Assembly: GCA_965372745.1 (NCBI GenBank)
Contig: CBDVDM010000037.1
Coordinates: 1-14,197, forward strand
Source: VRUG01 sp965372745
GTDB taxonomy: Bacteria; Planctomycetota; Phycisphaerae; Sedimentisphaerales; Anaerobacaceae
DNA: 14,197 nucleotides
Direction: 5' to 3'
The notes beneath the pieces were generated by a model that worked only from the letters and a program-made list of their open reading frames with translations, did no database searches and was not told where the DNA came from. A program made the position numbers and the translations under genes. Shown here one piece after another: positions 1 to 6,483 of the stretch. Position 1 is the stretch's first letter. Each line of letters opens with the position of its first letter.

Positions 1-1314
1 TATATTCCACAAAAAGCCAATGTATACGCCTCGAAGAAAAATGCCCAGCAGGCACATGAAGCGATACGTCCGACAGACATTGACCTGACACCGAACGAGA
101 TAAAGCCGTTTTTGAGTGATGAACAGTTTAAGTTGTACGATATCGTCTGGCGTCGCTTTGCAGCGTCTCAGATGTCGAGTGCAAAATGGGACGTGACAAA
201 TGTCGAGATTTCAGCTCAGACATCAGTTGGTGAGTGTCATTACCGAACGACAGGCAGAGTTTTGATATTTGACGGATTTACGAAGGTGTGGTTTACAGCA
301 TCGAACCATCCGCAATTACCTGCAATGAAGGTCGGCCAGGAACTGCAAGCGGTAAATATACAGTCTGAACAGCATTTCACAAAGCCGCCGGCAAGGTATA
401 ATGAGGCGTCACTCGTAAAATCACTTGAGAAAGAAGGAATCGGCAGGCCAAGTACGTATGCTTCGATTATCAGTACGATTCAGGACCGTAAATATGTAGA
501 GCAGCTCAAGAGGAAGTTTTACGCTACCGACCTTGGTGAAGTAGTGACGGATAAATTAAATGAATATTTTCCAAAGATAATGGATGTCGAGTTTACCCGT
601 CACATGGAAGAGCAGCTTGATAAAATTGAAGAGCAGCATCTTGACTGGGTAAGTGTCCTGGACGAGTTTTACGGGCCTTTCAAGCAGAACCTGGAGACGG
701 CATCGGCGGAAATGAAACATGCCAAGGCCGAGGTAAAGCCGAGTGAATATACCTGTCCGGAATGCAAAGCAGAGATGGTATACCGATTCGGCAAAAACGG
801 CAGGTTTTTAAGCTGTTCGGATTATCCGAAATGTAAATACGGATGTCCGTGTGACAGGGACGGCAAGATGCTCGAAGAAAAGGTCAGTGAGCACAAGTGC
901 CCTGTATGCGGTAAAGATATGATAGAAAAAAACGGAAGATTCGGAAAGTTTCTGGGATGCTCGGGGTATCCGGAATGCAAAACGATATTAAATATTGATA
1001 AGGATGGCAATGTTTTGCCGCCTAAACCGCCGCCTGAACCGACGGGGATAAAATGCTATAAGTGTCATAAAGACAAAGGCGGGGAACTGGTTATCAGGCA
1101 AAGCAAACGCGGGCCATTTTTAGGGTGCAATAAATTCCCAAGATGCCGTACGATAATAAGTATCAAGAACCTGGATGAACTCAAAGCTCTGCAGGAAAAG
1201 GGAGTTTGGCCGCCAGGTACGTATGAAGAAGCGGACAAACTGCTTGGACGCAAAAAAACAAAAAAGAAAGCTGCCCCGAAAAAAAAGAAAGTTAAAAAAA
1301 AGAAACCTCAATAG
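1..1314 (+). CDS. topA: DNA topoisomerase I (type IA), C-terminal part, 5' end outside window
   Basis: The frame is open from base 1 to the TAG ending at 1314, so this is the last 437 codons of a gene that starts upstream. Type IA topoisomerases relax negatively supercoiled DNA by passing a strand through a transient phosphotyrosine break. The catalytic tyrosine region lies before the window. Diagnostic motifs seen here are HEAIRPT near residue 19 and, around residues 135-160, EASLVKSLEKEGIGRPSTYA, both hallmarks of bacterial TopA. Three C4 zinc ribbons follow: CPEC...CSDYPKC near 252-278, CPVC...CSGYPEC near 300-326 and CYKC...CNKFPRC near 352-382. The protein ends in a Lys-rich tail (KKTKKKAAPKKKKVKKKK) that probably aids DNA binding. 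A GroES-like gene follows after 39 bp and may be co-transcribed. The identification is secure; only the missing N-terminal part limits it. Confidence 0.97.
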   Translation, partial: YIPQKANVYASKKNAQQAHEAIRPTDIDLTPNEIKPFLSDEQFKLYDIVWRRFAASQMSSAKWDVTNVEISAQTSVGECHYRTTGRVLIFDGFTKVWFTASNHPQLPAMKVGQELQAVNIQSEQHFTKPPARYNEASLVKSLEKEGIGRPSTYASIISTIQDRKYVEQLKRKFYATDLGEVVTDKLNEYFPKIMDVEFTRHMEEQLDKIEEQHLDWVSVLDEFYGPFKQNLETASAEMKHAKAEVKPSEYTCPECKAEMVYRFGKNGRFLSCSDYPKCKYGCPCDRDGKMLEEKVSEHKCPVCGKDMIEKNGRFGKFLGCSGYPECKTILNIDKDGNVLPPKPPPEPTGIKCYKCHKDKGGELVIRQSKRGPFLGCNKFPRCRTIISIKNLDELKALQEKGVWPPGTYEEADKLLGRKKTKKKAAPKKKKVKKKKPQ

Positions 1315-1353
1315 CAGCATAATCGTATCAATAGAGAATGGGTTATAGCTTAG

Positions 1354-1689
1354 ATGGGGCATAGTCGAATGGATAAGAAAGACCAGATAGATACACAACC
1401 GCTCGAAACAGTAGAGCCGCTCGGCAATCGGGTATTGATACGTAAGGATGAGGACAAGAAACAAACAAAGGGTGGGATACAGCTACCAGACAATATAGAG
1501 ATACCGACAATAACGGGAAGGATAGTAGCGATATCAGCAGAGATTGAGAATTCACCTGATATACCACTTCGTCAATATGATAAAGTATTGTTCAATCCCA
1601 AGGGTGCGATACCTGTAGATTTTGAGGGCGACAACCGGCTTTTCGTGGTAGAGGTTGAAAACGTTGTAGCAGTTTTTCGCAAGTCGTAA
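1354..1689 (+). CDS. GroES-like co-chaperonin (Cpn10 family), divergent
   Basis: This 111-residue protein has a Cpn10 fold signature. After about 23 N-terminal residues comes PLGNRVLIRKDE, then KQTKGGIQLPDN, which matches the GroES mobile loop that contacts GroEL. It ends with YDKVLFNPKG and FVVEVENVVAVF, matching the 'GDKVLF' and 'ILREDDVLAV' strands. GroES caps GroEL and its usual length is about 95 residues, so the N-terminus is extended. No groEL gene lies beside it, which is unusual for a primary groES. It is therefore probably an extra paralogue, and I give no symbol. Start choice: ATG 1354 has no clear ribosome binding site. A second ATG at 1369 (MDKKDQ...) has GGGG 9 nt upstream and could be the true start. 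It lies 39 bp after topA and is followed by a strong terminator, so topA and this gene may share one transcript. Confidence 0.85.
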   Translation: MGHSRMDKKDQIDTQPLETVEPLGNRVLIRKDEDKKQTKGGIQLPDNIEIPTITGRIVAISAEIENSPDIPLRQYDKVLFNPKGAIPVDFEGDNRLFVVEVENVVAVFRKS

Positions 1690-1723
1690 AAGCTGTATAT
1701 AGAGGTCTCGGTACAATAATCAT

Positions 1724-1759
1724 AAAGACCGGAAGGCAGCCATGCCTTCCGGTCTTTTT
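1724..1759 (+). terminator. Rho-independent terminator after the GroES-like gene
   Basis: A perfect 15-bp stem (AAAGACCGGAAGGCA at 1724-1738 pairing with 1743-1757) closes a 4-nt loop, GCCA. It runs into a T5 tract at 1755-1759. It begins 34 bp after the GroES-like stop codon and closes the topA unit. On the other strand the stem is followed by only three T, so minus-strand termination would be weaker. Confidence 0.92.
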
Positions 1760-1782
1760 AGCCTCCTTCATAGGAAGCATTC

Positions 1783-1801
1783 GGGGGGGGGGGGGGGGGG
1801 G
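1783..1801. repeat. G19 homopolymer tract
   Basis: Nineteen consecutive G (C19 on the minus strand) lie between the terminator of the GroES-like gene and the 3' end of the first PEP-CTERM gene. It is not in any coding frame. AT-only DNA follows at once, including an 8-bp arm pair, AATTTTAA/TTAAAATT (1804-1811/1816-1823), that might be a weak minus-strand terminator. The tract length may be unreliable, since such runs are prone to sequencing and assembly error. Confidence 0.9.
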
Positions 1802-1888
1802 ACAATTTTAAAAAATTAAAATTTTTGTTCAATATTAAAAACAAAAAAATTGATTAAACATTTTTAACCTGGAAGTTTTATATTTTAT

Positions 1889-2443
1889 TTAACGAGTTGC
1901 GAACAAAGCCCCAAGAGTCATCAAAAGTACCGTTGCCGGTTCAGGTATTGGCTCCGGTACAGGAAAATCATCGTCCTGAGGTGGCTCCGGTACAGGAAAA
2001 TCATCACTCTGCGGTGGCTGCGGTACATGGAACTCATCTCTCTCTGGCGGCGGCGACGTGACTGCTCCACCCTTCCCGCCTTCGCGACGTCTCGGAATTA
2101 AACCATGAGCCGGGCGGCTTGTTGCAGCGGTCAGAACGATAAGGAATTCATGCGAGACTCTTTCGAAAACGGCGATAACAATTTTTGGTCCATCAAGATG
2201 TACTATCGTAGAGCTTGAAGTCGGGTCGACAACATCACCGAGCCAGTAAACAAACTGGTATCCCGGTTTTGGTACAGCAGTGATTTTGACATCAGAAGCA
2301 AACGCCATCCGGTGTACACCGATATCAGGTGTTACATAACCACCATTCGGAGGTGTCTGCTGAATCAGGAAAGAGACGGTATCATTTCGGCCATACGTCG
2401 GACTCATAACAGCAGAGATAATAGCCGCTGCCAAAAGCACCAC
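1889..2443 (-). CDS. Secreted PEP-CTERM protein with InlB-like repeat domain
   Basis: This is a 184-residue predicted exported protein. A hydrophobic N-terminal stretch (VLLAAAIISAVMS) acts as signal peptide. Residues about 30-92 (PPNGGYVTP...GYQFVYWLGDV...DGPKIVIAVFE) resemble the divergent InlB B-repeat type domain found in bacterial surface proteins. A Pro/Asp/Glu-rich linker follows, with an 11-residue unit (DDFPVPEPPQ-like) repeated. The C-terminus is a short PEP-CTERM sorting signal: PIPEPATVLL, a hydrophobic helix and a terminal Arg. PEP-CTERM proteins are exported and processed by exosortase. The start is uncertain. GTG 2443 has only a weak AAGG site and lacks the positive n-region. 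The frame stays open upstream to a TAG at 2494-2492 and would add Lys-rich residues (IDLKFVKVKV) if it initiated at ATT 2470 behind a GGGGG. The molecular role is unknown. Confidence 0.75.
   Translation of the reverse strand: MVLLAAAIISAVMSPTYGRNDTVSFLIQQTPPNGGYVTPDIGVHRMAFASDVKITAVPKPGYQFVYWLGDVVDPTSSSTIVHLDGPKIVIAVFERVSHEFLIVLTAATSRPAHGLIPRRREGGKGGAVTSPPPERDEFHVPQPPQSDDFPVPEPPQDDDFPVPEPIPEPATVLLMTLGALFATR
1950..2048. repeat. Three tandem 33-bp units in the PEP-CTERM coding region
   Basis: Units start at 1950, 1983 and 2016. The first two differ at only 4 of 33 positions; the third has diverged more. They encode the 11-residue acidic/proline spacer ahead of the sorting signal. The in-frame length means copy changes would lengthen or shorten the linker without a frameshift. 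Confidence 0.85.
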
Positions 2444-2502
2444 CTTAACCTTGACAAATTTTAAATCAATGCGTTCTATTTTATCCCCCTGCTATTAACA
2501 CA

Positions 2503-3153
2503 TCACGAAGTTACATTTCGTCTTCTGGAAAACAGCATAACAGAGCCTAAACCCAGCAAAGTCAGGGTAAATGGTTCAGGTATAACATCCGGAACAGCCA
2601 GCAAGTCATCGTCAGGATGAGTAAATTCATAATGTCCAACAGTCCATTCCTGGTTACTGCGCAGGATAAGGAACAACGAGTGCTCACCTGCAATTATGTG
2701 TTCGCCGTCATAATTAAATTCCCAGACGCCCTTTGTAAGAGTAGGATTGAAATAAGACTTGGTAGCATCGACGCCTTCGGCACCTGGGTCACCGGGAGAG
2801 TCGCTTACCGTGCCGATATCAGATGAAAAATCAGCTATGGCACCCTCGCCAATATCAAAAACACTAAAATAATCAATTATAGTCGAACTTAAATTGTCGG
2901 AGAAAATCTGGTAAGCGTAGATGTATCGTCCTGAACCAGGTGCGGTGTCGCCAAGGGCGGCACTAAATTCGTCTCCATCTAAATCGAATGTGTCATAGAC
3001 GGCGAAATCGATGTGGCCTGCACGTCCTCCCCTATAAAAGTAAGAAGTACCCTCGTAGTAAGAACTGACCGGCAGCAGTGAAGCCGAAGCTGTGCCTGCT
3101 GTCAGCAATGCGAGCAGTGAAATCAATAATACAGCTTTTCTAATCACACCCAT
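2503..3153 (-). CDS. Secreted PEP-CTERM sorting-domain protein
   Basis: This 216-residue protein has a clear signal peptide (MGVIRKAVLLISLLALLTAGTASA). A beta-rich body with Tyr/Phe and Asp/Gly follows (YAYQIFSDNLSSTIIDYFSVF). The C-terminal sorting signal is VIPEPFTLTLLGLG, a hydrophobic helix and then SRRR. The 'YxYQxFxxxxSxxxIxYFxV' stretch recalls a common body type among PEP-CTERM proteins, but I cannot name a ligand or activity. ATG 3153 is supported by AAAGGGG 6 nt upstream. It lies 59 bp upstream of the InlB-like PEP-CTERM gene and 52 bp downstream of the next one, all in the same direction, so the three may form one transcript. The likely location is the cell surface or extracellular matrix after exosortase processing. 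No exosortase is encoded here. Confidence 0.85.
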   Translation of the reverse strand: MGVIRKAVLLISLLALLTAGTASASLLPVSSYYEGTSYFYRGGRAGHIDFAVYDTFDLDGDEFSAALGDTAPGSGRYIYAYQIFSDNLSSTIIDYFSVFDIGEGAIADFSSDIGTVSDSPGDPGAEGVDATKSYFNPTLTKGVWEFNYDGEHIIAGEHSLFLILRSNQEWTVGHYEFTHPDDDLLAVPDVIPEPFTLTLLGLGSVMLFSRRRNVTS

Positions 3154-3205
3154 AATAAACCCCTTTAATTCACGAATACTTTTTACTCATTTTTTTAACT
3201 GGAAA

Positions 3206-3892
3206 TTATACTTTTCGTTTTTTACGCATAAATATATATGAGGCACCGGTTACCATCAGAGCGAAAGTAGCAGGCTCAGGTACGCCGGTAATTTCGATGT
3301 TATCAATAAGGAAATCAGCTCCAACTCCATAGAACTTATCGTCGAAATCATTGATTTTAAACTGAACAGAAGAGCGATTTTCAATGACTGCGATTGACGA
3401 CAGGTTTAATTCAAATGGATTCCAATCTTCATTCCGCGTAATCGGTTCATTATTCAGCACTTCAATCCAGTTTAGACCGTTATCAATGCTGTAATCAAAA
3501 TCAAGCGAATTTGGTCCAACATTTGAGCCTGAATTTTCTGACCAGTAATCCCACCTGATATTCAGGTCATAGAAACCGGTGGTGTTTATAGTAATAATTA
3601 TGCCTCCATCATTGTCACCGGCTTGAGTAGGGTCATTCCAGGCAAGAGCCTGGCCTGGGGCATGATATACACTTAGCGAATCAGTATATCCGGTACCATC
3701 TTTGCCGTTATCGTCATAATCACCTCCGCCTGCAAGAAGAGTAGGAGCACCGACAACATTGTTGGCGGCAGGGTCTGTGGTGAAATTTTCAGCATCAGGC
3801 CCGAATGTCCAGATAGCCATTTGCGCTGCATCGGCTTGAGTGCACAATACCAGTAAAGGTATGAATGTGAGAAAAAAAATACGCTTTATCAT
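3206..3892 (-). CDS. Secreted PEP-CTERM protein, jelly-roll-like body
   Basis: This 228-residue protein has a signal peptide (MIKRIFFLTFIPLLVLCTQADA). The body contains NLNIRWDYWSE-type strands, DYSIDNGLNWIEV and, near the end, ADFLIDNIEITG. Such an 'IDNIxI' strand is typical of lectin/carbohydrate-binding-like beta sandwiches, so glycan binding is a guess. The C-terminal signal is VPEPATFALMVTG, a short hydrophobic helix and the basic tail RKKRK. The start is firm: GGGGG lies 4 nt before ATG 3892. It is the first gene of the three-gene PEP-CTERM cluster. Its upstream 400 bp is non-coding and holds a duplicated 15-bp motif that could regulate the cluster. The exact function is unrecognised. 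Confidence 0.85.
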   Translation of the reverse strand: MIKRIFFLTFIPLLVLCTQADAAQMAIWTFGPDAENFTTDPAANNVVGAPTLLAGGGDYDDNGKDGTGYTDSLSVYHAPGQALAWNDPTQAGDNDGGIIITINTTGFYDLNIRWDYWSENSGSNVGPNSLDFDYSIDNGLNWIEVLNNEPITRNEDWNPFELNLSSIAVIENRSSVQFKINDFDDKFYGVGADFLIDNIEITGVPEPATFALMVTGASYIFMRKKRKV

Positions 3893-4292
3893 TTTGCCCC
3901 CAAAATTTTAATACTGTTACTATTTTACTATTTGTTTTTTTAAGCGCGTATATTCTGCGCGGTTTTAAACGAATGGGTTAGCCGGCAGCGAGACGAATCA
4001 TCACCGGCACTATGGTCAGCGTTAACAACCCCCAATTCTTTATATGTACAAAGAAACAACAAATAGAAAGAACAGTTGAAAAGAAGTAAAAGCTAATTCA
4101 CTGCGTGCTGTTTTTTCAACCCCCAATTCTTCTTGATGTTATTAAACCAAATAGACAATATAAAGTCAAGCTCAATCACGAAGCTACGTATCTTGTTTTC
4201 AAATAAGCCGTATTAACAGCCATTCATGCAATATAAAGAAGATTTTATGAGACAGTTTTTTCGGGGCGGTGTTAAAATTTTTCGGCACAGCT
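3893..4292. other. Non-coding leader of the PEP-CTERM cluster
   Basis: About 400 bp without a credible gene separate the PEP-CTERM cluster from the aminotransferase. It contains the duplicated 15-bp motif described separately. Small inverted repeats are also present: GCGC/GCGC near 3944-3960 and GCCGG/CCGGC near 3981-4008. I looked for a sigma54 -24/-12 element (GG-N10-GC) on the minus strand between the repeat and the gene and found none. No convincing sigma70 promoter stands out in this AT-rich stretch. Confidence 0.6.
4026..4131. repeat. Pair of 15-bp direct repeats, CAACCCCCAATTCTT
   Basis: Identical copies lie at 4026-4040 and 4117-4131, with starts 91 bp apart. On the strand of the PEP-CTERM genes they read AAGAATTGGGGGTTG and lie about 134 and 225 bp upstream of the first start codon. 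Position and exact identity suggest regulatory protein sites or a small duplicated leader. The G5 core also resembles the ribosome binding site of the gene itself, so duplication of a leader fragment is possible. Confidence 0.6.
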
Positions 4293-4304
4293 TTAATCAC
4301 CGCC
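4264..4304 (-). other. Imperfect hairpin spanning the aminotransferase stop codon
   Basis: GGCGGTG (4264-4270) pairs with CACCGCC (4298-4304). The pairing continues TTAAA/TTTAA after one bulged base, giving about 12 bp around a 15-16-nt loop that includes the TAA at 4295-4293. On the minus strand it is followed by A-rich rather than T-rich DNA, so it is not a standard intrinsic terminator. It may protect the mRNA 3' end. Confidence 0.4.
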
Positions 4305-5519
4305 GAGAGGTTTTGATTTTCTGATAGGCTTTTGCTGGACAAACCGGCTTATATTTCTTATAGCCTGTTTTAGACGCAGTTCGTTTTCAACAAGAGCTAA
4401 TCTGACATAATCTTCGCCGTTTTCGCCGAAAGCCCTGCCCGGAGCTACCGCAACTTCTGCATGTTCCATGAGGTCCATAGCGTAATCGATGCTTCCCTTG
4501 CCCTTTGAGTGTTCTTTTGGGACCTTTGCCCAGACGAACATAGACGCCCTTGGAGATTCGAGTTGCCAGCCTATCTTTCTAAGTCCGTCTACGACGATAT
4601 CTCTTCTGGTCTGGTAAATCTTATTCTGGGCCTCGATATGCTCATCGCAGTGCCTTAGAGCGATGATACTGGCAATTTGTATAGCCTGGAAGATGCCGTA
4701 ATCATAATAGCCTTTTATCGTAGCAAGATATTCAATCATCTGTTTATTGCCTGCGATAAAGCCTACGCGAAAGCCAGCCATATTATAGGGCTTGGACATT
4801 GTGATAAATTCCACGCCGATATCCTTTGCTCCCTTAACCGAAAGAAAGCTGGGAGCTTTGTAACCATCGAAACATGTCTCGCCATAAGCGAAATCATGAA
4901 TGACTGCAACTCCGAACCGCTTGGCAACATCGACAACAGTTTCAAAGAAGCCCTCATCGACGGTCATAGCTGTCGGATTGTGCGGGTAATTGAGAATCAA
5001 CAGCTTGGGCCTGGGGTACATATGTTCGACTACCTCTGCAATAGTATTAAGAAACTTTTCGTCATTTCCCAGCGGCACTGAAACCACATTTGCACCGGCA
5101 AGAGCAACAGAATAATTATGTATAGGGAAAGTCGGGTCCGGCACGACCGCAGTGTCACCCGGTCCCATCATTGCCAGACACAGATGGCTAAAGCCTTCCT
5201 TCGAACCAAGACAGGCAAGGACTTCGGTTTCCGGGTCAAGTTGAACATTCCAGTTTTTGAGATATTTTTTCGCAATTTCTCCGCGCAGATTCTTTATTCC
5301 GCGCGAGGCGCTGTATCTGTGATTACGAGGGTCCTGTGCAGCTTCGCAAAGTTTCTCAATGACAATCTTCGGAGCTGGGTCGATAGGATTGCCCATACCA
5401 AGGTCAATGATATCAGCGCCGGCCTGTCTCTTTGCGAGCTTAAGAGCATTTAATTTACCAAAAAGATACGGAGGCAGCCTCGTAATTCTTTGAGCAGGTG
5501 TTATTTTAAACTCGTCCAT
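4293..5519 (-). CDS. alaC: PLP-dependent alanine aminotransferase, AlaC type
   Basis: This is a 408-residue fold-type I aminotransferase (class I/II). Over its whole length it resembles E. coli AlaC, which interconverts pyruvate plus glutamate with alanine plus 2-oxoglutarate. Shared blocks include RLPPYLF, DIIDLGMGNP, YSASRGI, GSKEGFSHL, PNP-like NYPHNPTA, HDFAYG and SKPYNMAGFRVGF. Expected PLP residues are present: Lys243 in the SKPYNMAG motif, Asn181, Asp209, Tyr212 and the carboxylate-binding Arg373. Related sequences include LL-diaminopimelate and other broad-specificity aminotransferases, so substrate is inferred. ATG 5519 is chosen because AAGG lies 8 nt upstream. A TTG at 5546 in the same frame would add nine unconserved residues. 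It sits 113 bp after the PAP2 gene on the same strand and has a possible promoter of its own. Confidence 0.9.
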   Translation of the reverse strand: MDEFKITPAQRITRLPPYLFGKLNALKLAKRQAGADIIDLGMGNPIDPAPKIVIEKLCEAAQDPRNHRYSASRGIKNLRGEIAKKYLKNWNVQLDPETEVLACLGSKEGFSHLCLAMMGPGDTAVVPDPTFPIHNYSVALAGANVVSVPLGNDEKFLNTIAEVVEHMYPRPKLLILNYPHNPTAMTVDEGFFETVVDVAKRFGVAVIHDFAYGETCFDGYKAPSFLSVKGAKDIGVEFITMSKPYNMAGFRVGFIAGNKQMIEYLATIKGYYDYGIFQAIQIASIIALRHCDEHIEAQNKIYQTRRDIVVDGLRKIGWQLESPRASMFVWAKVPKEHSKGKGSIDYAMDLMEHAEVAVAPGRAFGENGEDYVRLALVENELRLKQAIRNISRFVQQKPIRKSKPLGGD

Positions 5520-5565
5520 TTTTATAACCTTACAGTCTATGTACAATAATTTCTAATACAAATAG

Positions 5566-5574
5566 TTTATATCA
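5566..5574 (-). promoter_or_regulatory. Possible extended -10 promoter of alaC
   Basis: Read on the minus strand, TGATATAAA matches an extended -10 (TGn-TATAAT with one mismatch). It sits about 47 bp upstream of the ATG, giving a leader of about 40 nt. No good -35 is present 16-18 bp upstream. It would let the aminotransferase be expressed separately from guaB-guaA. Confidence 0.35.
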
Positions 5575-5632
5575 AGTGGGCAAATTTTCAAACTATTTTA
5601 TGATAGAATCGAATTGTTCATTTAAGATGAGC

Positions 5633-6448
5633 TTAGAACCTTCTGTAAAGATTAACACCAATGGCCGAGCCTTGATTAGTAGCGTATGAGTAAGGTAAGA
5701 CCTCGAAGCCTGCAAGCTCGAGCTTTTTGTGGTTTCCTGCAACAGTATGGCCGATAGTCCATCCTAAAGCTACACCGAATACCGTATCAGAAGTCCAGTG
5801 GTCACCGGTGTCAATCATCCTGTAAGCAACCAGTGATGCGAGGATATAAGCAGGCACTCCGACCTGAGGCCCGTAAAATTCATCGAGTACCGAGGCGACA
5901 GCAAAAGAACTTGAGGTGTGTCCGCTTGGCCAGGCCCAACGATTTCCATTCGGAGTAGAGTTGTGTCTCATTCCCTTTAGTCCGAGAGTTACCAGCCCTG
6001 TAGCAGATAGCGCTCTTATCATGGCCCACGAACGTTGCCTGTTAAAATCATCGTTATTTTCGATGCTCAAGGCATACCAAAGTCCGGCGAGAGCAAAATG
6101 TGTACCGGGACTGCCGATGATGTTAAAGCTTTCATCAGTAAAACCATTGAAGACTTGAGGCCTTTTTGATTCACGGTCGAGCCTGTCATCGACGCCGTAG
6201 TTATGCATTGCGATACTGGCAGCACCTGTTGCAAGCAGAAAGTTTATATAATCACTGTTTGAAACGGTATCGGAGATATCTTCAAGCATCTGGCAAGGTA
6301 AATTAAGCAAGTCTTTTTCGAAATTTTGTCCAAGCGGACCTTCAGTGGAATTTTGCATGGCAACGATGGGGACTGGAAAAAATGTATTAACAATCAAAAT
6401 TGAACAGGCAATTCTCAGCCAGCTTTTGTCGAAGTATCTTAATTTCAC
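5633..6448 (-). CDS. PAP2-superfamily membrane/periplasmic phosphatase
   Basis: This 271-residue protein has an N-terminal signal or membrane segment (SWLRIACSILIVNTFFPVPIVA) and several later hydrophobic helices. The PAP2 (type 2 phosphatidic acid phosphatase) core is visible. PSGH lies at 174-177 in a WPSGHTSSSFA block, followed by YRMIDTGDHWTSD with His217 and Asp221. These enzymes remove phosphate from lipid phosphates or undecaprenyl/sugar-type phosphates outside the cytoplasmic membrane. Two departures from the family pattern are seen. Motif 1 (K-X6-RP) reads K158-X6-Thr165-Pro166, and Arg210 is separated from His217 by six residues rather than five. The start is GTG 6448 with AGAGAGG 8 nt upstream. 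It begins 35 bp after guaA on the same strand and is probably co-transcribed. The substrate cannot be told from sequence. Confidence 0.85.
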   Translation of the reverse strand: MKLRYFDKSWLRIACSILIVNTFFPVPIVAMQNSTEGPLGQNFEKDLLNLPCQMLEDISDTVSNSDYINFLLATGAASIAMHNYGVDDRLDRESKRPQVFNGFTDESFNIIGSPGTHFALAGLWYALSIENNDDFNRQRSWAMIRALSATGLVTLGLKGMRHNSTPNGNRWAWPSGHTSSSFAVASVLDEFYGPQVGVPAYILASLVAYRMIDTGDHWTSDTVFGVALGWTIGHTVAGNHKKLELAGFEVLPYSYATNQGSAIGVNLYRRF

Positions 6449-6483
6449 TTGGCAAACCTCTCTCTAAGTACTGCTCACTGGTA

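Noticed and set aside
1120..1567. Minus-strand ORFs across the topA end and the GroES-like gene
   Set aside because: They are the complement of real coding sequence; the Phe-rich run is the reverse of the TopA Lys tail.
3893..4026. Sigma54 promoter for the PEP-CTERM cluster
   Set aside because: No GG-N10-GC arrangement with a TGGC-like -24 box was found on the minus strand, so direct sigma54 control of these genes is not claimed.
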